64,000 bases of DNA from Nematostella vectensis (GCF_932526225.1 NC_064041.1:14726951-14790950), one strand, 5' to 3'. Positions 44,701-57,240 are shown, numbered from the stretch's first letter. Notes: generated by a model not told the origin, from the sequence alone. Numbers and translations: made by a program.

Positions 44701-47700
44701 CAAAAAGGATGGGAACTAAAGAGAGCTTTAGTTAGCAACACAAAGAAGACAGATATCAACCAATTACCAGGAGTGGAAAACGTGAGAGTGGATCAGATCC
44801 AGAGCGGAGAAAAAGAAATAGAGCCGAAGTCAATAAATGCCGCAGAAAAAGAAAATGTAACAATGGCTTCCCAACTGGGGACAGCGGATAAGCCACAGAA
44901 CGATGAAACCGCTGAGTCCATTCTGAACGGCCCAGCTATTGTAACCCCAAAAGGCACAACTCTTGCAGACATCATATGTTCCTATGAAAGAGATTTGAAA
45001 TGGCTGAAGGCTAGTGTCGGACAGGACTTGGCTGAAGCTATTTTACACAAAAGCAAAGACTTACGGAGCAGTGGTCAAGAGAGTAGTGAGATTGATGGGA
45101 GTTGCTCTGACGCCAGTGTAAAAGATCTCACCTTTAACGAGATAGGATCCGAACATGCTAAGATTTCCGAAAAAGAGGACGCTTGTGGAGAAAAGCAGCT
45201 TGTAAATGATGCAATGGAACAAGAAACAAAACCCGCTCCCCTCGAAATTGTTAACAAAGAAAGGGACGTGGAAGATAAATATGATAAATTTCAAATTGAG
45301 GCTGGGGCTCATGAAAAATTATCCCCTGAGAAAACAAAGACGAATGAAATAGAGTCTCCAATCAAAGAAGGCTCTTCACAAAGGAGAACAAAACCCACAG
45401 TTCTTTTCGCATTAGAAGAAGGGAGGACTCTAGAGGCTGTCATCAAAAACTACGAACGAGATATTGATGGCTTGAAAACGAAGCTGGGGGAGAAACTATA
45501 TACAGCTTTAACAAAAGATGAATACACAAAAGATGATAGTGAGACGGAGCTTCAAGGAACAGAAATATCTTGTGTTGGAGCTGAAGAACCAATGGGTAAA
45601 GAAGAAACAGCACCAGCTGCTAAAACAGGGCCGAGGCGTTCGGAAAATACCACATCAACACCTGACGAGAATTCGACCGCAGGCAACGACCAAGACGAAG
45701 GAGTTGCACCGCTTTCTGAGGCTAAACTTGAGGGGCAAGGAACCAGCAGTATTGATACAAAGCTTATCAGAGACCTTGAATTCAGGGCGTCTATGCAACA
45801 AGACGATCTTGAATCAAAAGAATTAGAAGCACTTAAGGCAATGAGAAATCAAGATATTACACTGTTTGATGCAATTTTAAGGTGTGAAAGGGATTTAGAT
45901 GTCCTTAAAAGTAAACTTGGTCCCAACCTTTTTGAAGTGCTGCTTACAGATACAGAAATTGAAGACAACAAAGTAGCCGCAGCAAATGTTATAGCTGTGG
46001 AAAAAGTACCCGAAGCAGCCGGGGACCAAGTCAGCGAAGTTGCCTTGATAGCAAAGAAGAAATTGGATGGTGGTTCCGAGATCATCAAAGCAGACGAAGA
46101 CGCAAAAAAAGATGTAAAGCGTAAAAAAGAGGAACAGACACAAAAGGAGACAATGTTAATGGAAAATGAACAGTGTTCCATGAAGAATCCAAGATCTGAT
46201 GAAAAGCTAAATGCTGTACGGGATTTGAGCAAAGACGGAAACAGCATCGAAACAATTTTGATAGACTATGAAACTAAGCTCGGTAAATTACATAAAAGTA
46301 TTGGTCCAGCTCTTTACGAGGGCCTTCTAGAAGCAGAGGGTGATAAGGATAAGAAACTAGAGGATCAAGAAGCTCAAGATGGCCATGATTTAGTTGTAAC
46401 AAATGAGGAGAGAGAACTTGAAAAAGGTAGAAGCTGTGACCAAGGAGCTGAGAGCGACGATAAAATGACAAGCAAAACAGTGGTCGACAAACAAGGATGT
46501 CCAAGCAAGCTAGACAGCAATCCCGGCACTGAAGTAGTGAATGAAACAGAAAAAGATGATGCAGACAACGGTGTGCAAAAAGCTCTTGCAAGTGTGAAAT
46601 GCGAAGGTTCCACTTTGGAGGACATCATATCCGATTATGAAATGAGAATGGCCCAAGAGCGACCCAATGAGGATGAGGACGAAGACGCCCTAAATGCTTG
46701 CGAGGAAGAGCTTGGTGCCTTGATAAATGAGAACAATGTTCTAAAGGGTAAACTTGGCAGAAATCTCTCCCGATGCATTTTGGGCAACGACGAGACTGAG
46801 AATGTCGGCAATATTGAATCTTCCCCTGATTCTAAAAAAAATATTCTTGAGGGACTAGACCTCCAAGATGGTAAAACTGTCGAGGACCTCCTCTCAGATT
46901 ACCGTAGAGAATTGGAATTATACCGGCAAATCAAGGATGAGAATGGAACTGTCTCAAGGATTGTGAATCTAGAAAAGCAAGTGAATGATCTGAGTGGAGA
47001 AAATTCATCCTTGAAAACAACAATGGGTGACGTTAAAGACAAAGTCGGCGAAGGGCTGTTGAAACAACTAGATCTTGAAGACGTACTCAAGACAAGTTCA
47101 GGGGGTGAAAATTTGAAATGTGCTGGAAATGCAAAGTATGGTGGTGAAAATGAAGCCGATCACACTGAGGGCGACGACGAAATGATTAGACTAGAAGCTC
47201 CTTCGATAATGAAAGCCAGCGATATTTCGCTCGAAAAGGTTTTACAAAACTACGAACGCCAACTCAGTGACCTTATTGGCCAAGGAAACCAACCAGGAGA
47301 GCTAACTGAAGTAGAACACGATTATCTGAAGAACAATATTGGTCCAGAGCTATTTGATATGATCCTTCACATGAAAGATGAAGACACAGCTCTTGAAGAC
47401 TCTGTGTCTGATGGCAATACAGATGAAGAGACATCGAAAACACAAGGCAAACTCAGCGTGTTGAAAAGAATGAAAAAAGAAAGAAAGCCAATATCAGAAC
47501 TTCTAAGTGACTGTGACGAGACGATAGACCGGCTTGTAAGGGAAAACCAAGCACTCAAAGGTGTTGTTAGTGATAGTACAGATGGCAGTAGCCCTGTAGA
47601 GGAAATCATCTCTACTTACGAGGCCAAAATAGAGAAATTAGAAAAAACGTTTTCACAGAAAGAAAAGGGATATCAAGACCAGATTCGGAGCCTCGAGAGT

Positions 47701-50700
47701 AGAAACAATGAGATGGAGCAGGAATATGGGGACAAGATGCTAGAGATGGAAGGCGAGATTGAAGACTTAGGTTACAACTTTGACCAGTTATCCAAAAAGT
47801 TGCGCCAAGATTTAACTGAGAACCTTATAAATGCCAATGATGTTGACGAAGATGACGCATTTTCTCGACGACGGGTCGAGGCGCTGAGAAAGATGGAACA
47901 GGAAAACAAAACTTTAGCTGACGTTCTCGAGGAATATGAGGACAATTTGCGAAAACTTGACCACGAGAACAATGTGTTAAAGGCAATGTCAGGAGAGAGC
48001 GAGGAAGGTGCTTCGATTCTAGATACCATCTCTGACTATGAGGATACCATTACTAGACTCAAAGACACGAATAAGATGCTGAATGACCGACTCGATGATC
48101 TGAAAGACAGAATAGGGAAGAATTTGACAAATGAATTAGTAGAACTTGCACGACAAAAGCGAGGAGAGCTCGAAAGCTTATCTGACACAAGAGATCGATT
48201 ACCTGTGATACAACGTATGGCTGAGGAGAACACTAGGCTCGAAGATGTTATTATAGCTTACGAAGAAGCTCTGAAAACAGCACAAAATGAACTTTGCGTC
48301 ATACAAACAGAACTGGCATTGCTTTGCAGCACAATAGGTCAAGACCTTTCAAAGGAAATCTTGAATCCAGCTGCACAACCTTCACAGGAAGATGCCGCTA
48401 CTACGGTCACTGTAACTGAAGAGGAAACAAGAAAGCCCAGGCAGCCGGCAATAAGGACGTTGCAGGAGAAAATAGGAAAAGATTTAGCGACAGAACTACT
48501 TGAGATGGATGAAAATTCGGCTGAGGAGCTTAAACGTGGAAGGAAGAAACCCTTTGCCCTATGGAAAATGGCTTCACTTTCCAAGTCTTTAGAAGAAATA
48601 GTCACGGAGTATGAGAGTTCATTGATAGAGTTTGGAGCGCTTAAAATCGAAGATGAAAAAACTCCTGCAAAGGAGATTAGCGCTGTTGAGGAAGAAATTG
48701 TCATGACAGCTGAGAGTAACTTGGGAGCCGCTGCCCCCGATGCGATGGTCATCATGGATGTAGTTGAGAATTCAAGGGGTGAGGACGTAAATGAAGGTTT
48801 GCAGGATCGTCTCAAAGATCTAGAGAGCCAACTAGAAGAACAGAAAAAGCTTAACGCCAATTATCAAAAAGATATCGAAGATCTTCTGAATGATATTGTC
48901 AAGTTAAAGATGCGTGGTATGGATGACGATGGAACTGAAGAGATGGAAAATCAAATAAGAGAGGAGCTTGAGGTAAAACAAGAAAACAAACTTCTTCAGG
49001 AACAAGTAGAAAACTTGATAAAGGACAACGCGTTATTACAAAAGGATAACACCGATAAGAGCACAGAGATTCAGAACATGGAGCTAGAAATAAAGAGGCT
49101 TGAAAATATCGTAAGCGATTTGCAGAAGGAACTAGAAAACAGACCTGACGACGATTGGAAGGAAGAGGTGGATGGCTTGAAGTCGAGAAATGAGGAACTG
49201 CTGAAAGAGGTGGAAAGCCTGAAAGAGAATTTGAAAGAAATTAAAGATGGCTCTCAAACGGAAAAGGAGAACCTTATCGAAGAAAAAGAACGGGAGAAGT
49301 TGAATGCTATGAATGAGCTTCTGAATGCTAAAGCAGAAGTTGAGGTGAAACTTCAGGAGCAGCTTACTGCGAATGATGAATTGGACGATAGGGTGAGAGA
49401 GCTTGAAAAACTGATGAAACAAAGAGGACATCAAGAGCCTAATAACGTGGGAGATAATAGCGCCGAGCTTGTAGTACAAATTGATGGTTTAGAGACAAGA
49501 AACGAAGAACTGCAAAAAGAGCTAGACGGTCTGAAAGAGAACATGAAGAACATTCAAGATTACAAAACGGAGAAGGATGAAGAGACGGAGAAGCTGAGAT
49601 CAAGGAATGAGAAACTCAAGGAGCAACTAGACGAGACAGAGGAACTGATGAGAAATACTATTCAAAATTATCAAGAGGAGATTAAAAACATTGAAAAGGC
49701 AAAGGCGCATTCAGTGGACAACCTTAAACACGAAGTTCAACTGTTAGAGAGCAAGCTGGAGATGGAAAAGACATCAGGAGAGCGACTTAAGGATGAATTT
49801 AACGACATGTTAGCTCGCGAAAGGAACAGGGCCATTGAAGACTGTAAGGATGATCTAGAGCGAGAAAGAAGGAGAGCACAAAAAGAGAAAGAAGATTTGA
49901 TTTACGACCACGAAAAACGAGAAAAGGTTTTGCAAGATGGGGCTGAAAAAGACAGAAAAGGGTTCGAGAAAGAGAAAGAAGAATTCGAGGAAGCATTCAG
50001 GAAAGAGAAGAAAATATTTCAAGATGAGTTAAGTAAAAAGGATGAAGACCTCGCTCAGAAATTGCAAGATCTTAGAACACAACTTGAGAACGAGATGGAA
50101 AAAGAAAAAGCTGAGTTGCAATCCCGCATTGAAACAAACATATATGGTGAAGAAATCCAGAAAAGTGTGGACTTAGAGAAACGTTTCCAAGAAACATTAA
50201 ACGAAGCTTTGCAAGATCATGCAAAGGAAATTGAACATCTAGAGAGCGAAATGCAGAGAGCTGAAGAAAGTTATCAAGAGCAGAAGCTACAGCTTGTCCA
50301 AGAGTTTGAAAGAGAAAAAGACGATATTCTGTCCGACAAGCAACAGGAAAAGCAAAGTCTTGAAGCTACCATTCAAAGTTTGCTCAAGGAAGTGATCAAA
50401 TTAAAGCAGCAAAGGAAAGAAATGAGGCAGAATCACCGACAAGAGGCGCAAGGGATCGAAGAGCTACTTGAAAAAGAACGAGAAGGCATCAAAGACAATA
50501 TGGACAAATACAAGAGGGAGCTATTCGAGAAGATGAAAAACGATCATGAGCAAGACTTGACGAGCGAGAGAAAGAAGTACGAAGAGATCATCGAAGCTCT
50601 GCAAGGGGAGTTATCCAAGGCAGAGGTTCGACTTAAGGAGGTGGAGGAGCGGTTACTCAGCGCTCTTGCAGAGGCGAAGTCACAAAAACTGGGCAACGAC

Positions 50701-53700
50701 CCAGAATCCCCTACGTCAATTGACGAATCTGACATCAAGCTTATCAAAAAGGGCCTGGAGTTTGAATACGATCAAAAGCTTAGCGCAGAGAAAAGGAAAT
50801 TCGAGGAGACTCTACAAGGTCTACGTAAGGAGGTCGGGAATTTGCAGGAGAAGAGGAAGATAATCCAAGAACGTGTTTATAATCAGGAGTCTTTTGGGGC
50901 AGTGGATAGGCACGTAATTGAGAAGAGTATTGCAAACTATAAGATGGAGGTGCTGTCAAAGCTAGAGGAAGAGATGAATAATCGTCTCGCTCGTGAGAAG
51001 AAACCGCTAGAAGAGGAAGTCCGCGAGTTACAGGAAGAGAACGAGGAGTTGAAGAACCAGAGATGGGAGATGAAGGTAACGAATTAGAAATAGGAGATGA
51101 AGGTAACGAATTAGAGATGGGAGATGAAGGTAACGAATTAGCGATGGGAGATGAAGGTAACGAATGAGAGATGGGAGATGAAGGTAACGAATGAGAGATG
51201 GGAGATGAAGGTAACGAATGAGAGATGGGAGATGAAGGTGACGAATGAGAGTATGGGAGATGAAGGTAACGAATGGGAGATGAAGGTAACAAATGGCAGA
51301 TGAAGGTAACGAATGAGAGATGGGAGATGAAGGTAACGAATTAGAGATGGGAGATGAAGGTAACGAATTAGCGATGGGAGATGAAGGTAACGAATGAGAG
51401 ATGGGAGATGAAGGTAACGAATGAGAGATGGGAGATGAAGGTAACGAATGAGAGATGGGAGATGAAGGTGACGAATGAGAGTATGGGAGATGAAGGTAAC
51501 GAATGGGAGATGAAGGTAACAAATGGCAGATGAAGGTAACGAATGAGAGATGGGAGATGAAGGTAACGAATGAGAGATGGGAGATGAAGGTAACGGATTA
51601 GAGATGAGGGCAACGAATTAGAGATGAGGGTAACGAATTAGAGTTGAGAGATTAAAAAAATTAATGATGAAAGATGAAAGTAATGAGAGGTAAAGGTTAC
51701 GAATTAGAGATGAGGGTAACGAATTAGAGATGAAGGTAACGAATTAGTGTTGAAGGTAACGAATTAGAGATGAGAGATGATGGTAACGAATTAGAGATGA
51801 GAGATAAAAATAATTAGAGATGAAGGTTACGAATTACAGATGAGGGTAACTAATTAGAGAATGTATTAAAAACCGTTTATACAAAATTGGTTCATATCAG
51901 GGTAGTTTGTTTAAAAAGTTGTCAGCTTGTAAACTTTCCTTATATGGGCAATTTTACATTTTGTTTGAAAATTGGGTGGATAATCGCTCATTCTTATAAA
52001 TTAATTGGAACAGTTCATTCATTCAGGGGTTTGAAAATGATTACACAATACACAAAGCTGACAGCAATATATTGATATACATACACTTTCCCATCCTAAA
52101 AGGCTATCACCCTATATAAAGATTTTGAGCATCGCTTGTGGTTTACTCGTTAGGTCCACTTTAGACGCGAGAAAGTGAAACTTGAAGAGGAATTCGAGCG
52201 AGAAAAGGAAAATCTGGAAACTCAGTTTGATGCGGAACGTGAAGAGTTCCGGAGGCGTCTAGAGGACAGAGCTCAGCAAAAGGCAAAGATAAGCCGCGCA
52301 ACAAGCCCAGTCCTCGGGGTAAGTCAAGCAAACAATCTTCACCATATGATATTGCTGCCATATAACGAACAAAACGGTGTGTCTTTACAGCATAGCGATA
52401 AGTTTGCTGCGGTATAAGAGAAGTTATTTAAGGGTGAAGAATGAACATTGTGCTACTCGGTGTAATTGTACTGGTTTCATCATGTCTTGGCCCATAATGA
52501 ATGTATATTGTAGATGCTCCGCGGGATTTGGGAACTTGAATTATTATTAGCTGAGGAGAGGAACCCTCTCAACTTTACATGATTGGAACAATTACGATAA
52601 TTTTAAGGAGCCCCGTACACATTTGACCACCCTTATTGCCTCGACTTCTTGAGTTAGCTTTCGTTGCTGTAATTAGACGGCCTTTTTGTCACATAAAAAA
52701 CGTTTCTATTAAGCCATTATTCCACAAATTTTGAGGAAGGTGCAACCGATAAAATGTATAAGCTGGGACCCACACACATACCGGATACCGGAACGGTGTT
52801 TTTAATGTTATGTCTCGTAAAAGAAGTTTCCGTATACTGTCCCTCAATAGAAATTCCCCCCTTGTGTTTCCAGGAGTCGACGCCGAGACAGGAGAATAAC
52901 GTGCGTATGCTTCGTCAGGAAAACCTGGCTTTGGCGTCAGAAAACGAACGACTTCAGATGGAGAATGGACACCTTGTACTGAAGATGGAAACCATAGAAC
53001 ACAACCTGGCACAGACAGAAAGACTAAAGGTAAGATAAGATGGAGTATGGACACCTTGCACGGAAGATGGAAACCATAGAACGCAATCTGGCACAGACAA
53101 AAAGACTTAAGGTAAGATAAGATGGAGTATGGACACCTTGCACGGAAGATGGAAACCATAGAACGCAATCTGGCACAGACAGAAAGACTTAAGGTAAGAT
53201 ATAATGGAGAATGGACACCTTGCACGGAAGATGGAAACCATAGAACACAATCTGGCACAGACAGAAAGACTTAAGGTAAGATAAGATGGAGAATGGACAC
53301 CTTGGACGGAAGATGGAAACCATAGAACACAATCTGGAACAGACAAAAAGACTTAAGGTAAGATAAGATGGAGAATGGACACCTTGCACGGAAGATGGAA
53401 ACCATAGAACACAATCTGGCACAGACAGAAAGACTTAAGGTAAGATAAGATGGAGAATGGACACCTTGTTCTGAAAATGGAAACCATAGAACACAATCTG
53501 GAACAGACAGAAAACTTAAAGTAAGATAATGCAGCAATGGCTGGAAGCTTATTCGCATTTACCGAGAGAGCGACTACAGCGCACAGACTAAATAAGTAAC
53601 TAAAAGTGAGGATATAAAACAATTGTGTTACACAGGCAGAAAAAATAATGGGTAAGATTGTTAAGAGAAAAAACTTCTACAGTAGTTTTTCAAATCACTG

Positions 53701-54747
53701 TTACCGAGAGAGCGACTACAGCGCACAGACTAAATAAGTAACTAAAAGTGAGGATATAAAACAATTGTGTTTCACAGGCAGAAAGAAAAATAGGTAAGAT
53801 TGTTAAGAGAAAAAACTTATACAGTAGTTTATCAACTCAAATTTTACTTTAGCAAGATAACTTGAAATAAAATTGTTGTTTTGTTTCTGTTTTGTTTCAA
53901 GGCGGAGAAAATGAGAAGAATCCAAGAACGAATACCAAAAAAGGTAAAAAAATCCTTCTTCTACGATTAGTGTTGCTTTATCTTTGACCATATTTTTCTC
54001 GCTAACTTATTCTTCACAATTTGTTTAAAGTACACTATTGTCCCGTGACAGAGAAAGTATTTGGAGATCATAATTTCGGGAGCGGATCCTGGATTTTTTT
54101 AAGTGACTTAACTTGACTTTATATACCCCAATAGGGGGGGGGGGGTGTAACAGCGCACACGTGGCCTCTCTTAGTAGATTCGAGGAAATGTTTGTGTATT
54201 ACATCATAGGTCTCACTAACATTTTTAATATTTAACGAACTCTCGCCAGCATTTTCCAACTGCTTAACCGCTTTCTTGCTTCCATCATACAAACTAACGG
54301 AATTACATTTGCGCCTTACGGAGAGGTTGCGTGACTGAAACCATTTCATTGCTGGCCAATTAAAATGCTTCAAGGATTTTGAATGCTGGAAGCCAGAAGG
54401 TGATCTAGCCGTTGGAAGTTATCGGCGAGAGTTCGCAGAATATTTGAGAGCTGCATGAAGGCGTACGATTCGGCCCGACACAATCGCCATATTATCAAAT
54501 TTCAGCCAGGAAACTTTAAAACCATATGCGGTTATAGACCAGCAACGTTAATTTAAACTTCTTGTTTAAGGTCCAATTTGCAGACCAGGTTCCTCCCGGT
54601 AGACCTGGTACGTCATCCAGTAACCATGACGACAAGGACCGCTTGATCCATCAGCTCGTTGAGACCAAGATGTTTTACGAGTCTGTGTTCGGGGAGCTGT
54701 GTGACGAAGCGGGGCTTTTTGAACTGGACAGCAACCAAGTAGTCTAA
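32797..54747 (+). CDS. Giant coiled-coil protein with about 19 internal modules (18.3-kb exon plus four small exons)
   Basis: Exons: 32797-51075, 52154-52318, 52874-53029, 53902-53943 and 54571-54747, all joined in phase 0, giving about 6,272 aa. ATG 32797 is the first Met after an in-frame TGA at 32761, although TTATTAG just before it could be an acceptor. Regions: charged coiled coil throughout; three LERF.L..VYY.E motifs near residues 282, 838 and 1169; two H(I)xVIxGRTSPC motifs near 1342 and 1538; Glu/Lys-rich low complexity 1200-1850; coiled coil 1850-2900; about 19 modules between 3030 and 5290; an 11-residue KSGKxTDEAK array (3430-3530); coiled coil to 6090; C-terminus QFADQVPPGRPG and MFYESVFGELCDEAG. 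The size and composition recall centrosomal or Golgi scaffolds (pericentrin, ninein, AKAP9 class), but I recognise no specific ortholog. A candidate AATAAA is at 55158. Confidence 0.9.
43110..43385 (+). repeat. 33-nt in-frame array inside the giant exon
   Basis: About eight units encode 11-residue variants of VKSGKETDEAK (for example SGKDTDQAEV, SGKKTDEVKV, SGRETDEAKG). The frame is preserved throughout, so the array is translated. It lies between the second and fourth of the large modules. Confidence 0.95.
51064..51862 (+). repeat. Donor-containing minisatellite after the giant exon
   Basis: The exon 1 end and donor (GAGATGAAG|GTAACGAATTAG) are repeated about 30 times as units of about 19-27 bases, such as GGGAGATGAAGGTAACGAAT with GAGAGAT spacers. 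A higher-order unit of 230 bases is repeated (51062-51291 and 51292-51521 carry the same series of variants). Later units decay to GATGAGGGTAACGAATTAG. Only the first donor keeps the reading frame; the next unit brings an in-frame TAG. Confidence 0.95.
52959..53530 (+). repeat. 82-bp array of exon 3 end plus donor, seven copies
   Basis: The real copy (52959-53040) comprises the last 71 bases of exon 3 and GTAAGATAAG. Six further copies start at 53040, 53122, 53204, 53286, 53368 and 53450. Each contains ATGGACACCTTG, GGAAACCATAGAAC and AGACTTAAG|GTAAGAT. The last has AAAGTAAGAT at the donor. The unit length is not a multiple of three. Confidence 0.95.
53559..53835 (+). repeat. About 140-bp tandem duplication with degenerate donor copies
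   Basis: Two copies share TACCGAGAGAGCGACTACAG, AAGTGAGGATATAAAACAAT and GATTGTTAAGAGAAAAAACT. Each includes CACAGGCAGAAAGAAAAATA|GGTAAGATTG or a close variant, which resembles the exon 3 end with its donor (CACAGACAGAAAGACTTAAG|GTAAGAT). Confidence 0.85.
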
Positions 54748-55390
54748 TCATAGGGCACGTCACGCCATAGATGCTTGCACTTGCAAGAACAGGAGTATAG
54801 GGGGAGGGCATAATCCAAAAGGTGAAACAGACAATTAGTTTAAGTGATTTCAAAGGCTTTTAATCATTATTTTCTCCAGAAAAAAGACATAATATAAAGC
54901 AATACTTACGGTAAATACTTTAATTCGAGTGTATCGCTTGCGTTTTTATACGTTCTTTACACAGAGTGCAATCAACTTTTACAAATTTGTATAAAAGATG
55001 TTTAGTGCAGTAATATATACTTTATTATAAAAACTAAATATTCGCGCTAAAAGCTTTATCAAAACGTTTACAGTCAGTTATAAGACCATAATGTTAAAAA
55101 TAATTTGTATATGGCTAAAGATTTGAATTTAACGCTAAGGATATTTAGATTTGAAGTAAATAAAAGCGCAATGATATGATTGTGAATTTAATTTATTGTT
55201 TTAGTGTGCATCCGTTAGCGGGCCGTGTGTCCGAAAAATATCGTTTAAGTCTCGTAAAAAAAATTACAAACTTCAAAGTCAGTGCATTTCAATTTGTTGA
55301 TTTGTTGAGCTGTGTGAATTTTTGCGTTGCGTATAGTTGCGCGCAGCAATTGCGTGAAATCAGGCCTGAGTTGCGGCTAAGTTCCATCAA
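54748..55390. other. 3' UTR / convergent intergenic region
   Basis: AT-rich sequence between the stop of the giant gene (+) and the stop of TPST (-). An AATAAA at 55158 (+) is the best polyadenylation signal for the giant gene. Nothing else is recognised. Confidence 0.5.
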
Positions 55391-56915
55391 TCAGGTCTTA
55401 AGTTGTATGTAATCAGGTCTGTAAACCTGCGCATCATATCCAAGCACGGTTAGCATCGGTGCTAACTTGCCAGCAGTCTCCGCCACGTGTTGAGGTATTG
55501 CGCCGACCCATCGGTACAAGGCGTCGAAGTTCAGTGGTTTGACGACTTGATCGCTGGATCGCTCAAGTCTACAACGACAAGGCAAGCAAAGTCGTCTTAT
55601 TTGCATGTTACAATGTGACTTTCCTTATACAATAGAGACCTTTGGAACCAAGGACAAAGTTCCAAAGTTCGCGGTGACTAGTACATAATGTTTTCGTTCT
55701 CGTTAAACACGAGGTTCCGCTATAAAAAGGAAAGCTCCTCCCATCCCCGGGCTCAAGAACAATCAGTTATCAATCAGCCGTCAATGATTCAACATGTCAG
55801 GACAATTGCTCTGAGCGCTAAATTCAAATTTCATATTCTAAACCAAATTAAATATCATTTCAGAGCTGTCCATCTAAAAAAGAATAAGCACATTTCACAT
55901 CAAATAAGGAGGAGAATTCCTTTAAGTTATTAGCAAGTAACATCAAACAAAATATCAAATGCAATTTTAAAATTTGTGCTGCGACTTTTTGAAATGTGAA
56001 ATTTGTACCGTGCGTATATAATTGCTTAACATGGACATTGTCCTACCTTGATATAACTGGTCCGCCAGGTAATCCCACACTCTGCTCATGGTGAAGTACC
56101 CTCTCGTCCCATTCAATTTCCAGGAATTCCAGCACACTTTCCATAGCCTTCCTTGAATGTAGAATCACGTGCTCATACGGGACTCTTAGACACCTCTTGC
56201 GCCCCAGGCTCTCGCATTGCGTATTCATACCCATGACCGCTCGATCCCAAGTACGTAATAAAGACTCGTAATCCGAAGAATTAATCCCTCGAATAAGAAT
56301 ACGTCTGGATACTATAGAATGGACAACGGCCCGTCCGTCCCGCACTAGAAACACGAACTTTGAGTTCGGGAAGACTCTGGCAAGATACGTCATGTTTCGA
56401 AGTGTTAGCGGATCCTTGTTACAGAGACGTTTCGCTGGCGCACCATGTGACGTCATAACCTGCAGAATAAACTTTGCTACTGCGGAATCCAACACTTGTG
56501 AGGTCACACCAGCAGCGTCCAGGCGCATGCGCTCCCGATATGTGTACTCTCCCACATGGAGCAAAAGCTTTGGAATAACTCTGGTCTCTTGGCCGCAGCG
56601 GATGTCGGGAAGGGTGTCGAGCATCACTCTCATAAGTGTGGTACCGCTGCGTGGAAATCCACCGACGAAAATCAACGGCGAGTTTTCGTCATGGGTCAGC
56701 GGCGTGCAACGTGTCCAGTAAACAACAATCAAAACAAGGCCCGCAAGTATAAGTACAAAAAGTCTTACTTGTTTTCTAAGATGTCTGAGCATTTTCCTGA
56801 GACGTGAGAGGTAGAATTGAGCGAAGATGAACTTGCGAATCCCATTGCTAAACTTCGTGTTTTGATTCAAAATAAACTTCAGACAAAAAGCGGTATCACG
56901 TGACACGTCGTTCAC
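55391..56915 (-). CDS. TPST: Protein-tyrosine sulfotransferase (TPST)
   Basis: Two coding exons: 56047-56915 and 55391-55568, joined in phase 2 (PVIS-R-LERSSDQ), giving 348 aa from Met1 or 307 from Met42. Met42 (minus strand, 56792) directly precedes a signal anchor (RLFVLILAGLVLIVVYW, residues 51-67) and is the more typical start; human TPSTs are 370-377 aa. Motifs: the PAPS-binding loop FVGGFPRSGTTLMRVMLD, CGQETRVIPK (human CGEETR, containing the catalytic Glu region), LCNKDPLTLRN, FPNSKFVFLVRDGRAVVHS, and the C-terminal ERSSDQVVKPLN and LGYDAQVYRPDY. The enzyme transfers sulfate from PAPS to tyrosines of secreted and membrane proteins in the trans-Golgi. It is convergent with the giant gene. 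The stop codon lies within a 22-bp imperfect duplication (AGACCTGATT repeated). Confidence 0.95.
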
Positions 56916-57240
56916 CTGTCAATTGACTGGTGACCCCATTTTACCCATCATTTATTGCAGGTGGCATTTGTCACGTTGTCGAGTGTTAGTCGTTTATGTA
57001 ATCTTTGATTCAACAGCAACAATCATTTTCAAACAGAAAAATATTATTCTGATATTGAATATTGAATTGTTTTATCATAGAGAACACTTAAAAAGAATCG
57101 CTCAAACAGGAAGAGAGAGAGAGTTAGACAGTCTTCAGGCCCATACCAGGATCTTTTCTTAGGGGGGGGGGGGGGGGGGGCGAAATCCGAAAAAAAAGTG
57201 GTCCTTACTTTTCCGGGGGAAAGGGGGGTTGAAAATCTGA

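Noticed and set aside
32694-51292. Dozens of antisense Ser/Phe-rich frames across the giant exon
   Set aside because: Shadows of Glu/Lys-rich coiled-coil codons; the sense frame is unbroken and structurally sensible.
51028-51613. Long minus-strand frames of PSSPISHSL-type repeats
   Set aside because: They are translations of the donor-derived minisatellite read antisense; no splice or start context.
54119-54373. Minus-strand 84-aa frame in an intron of the giant gene
   Set aside because: No recognised family, no splice partners and no conserved motif; could be a gene fragment but I cannot support it.
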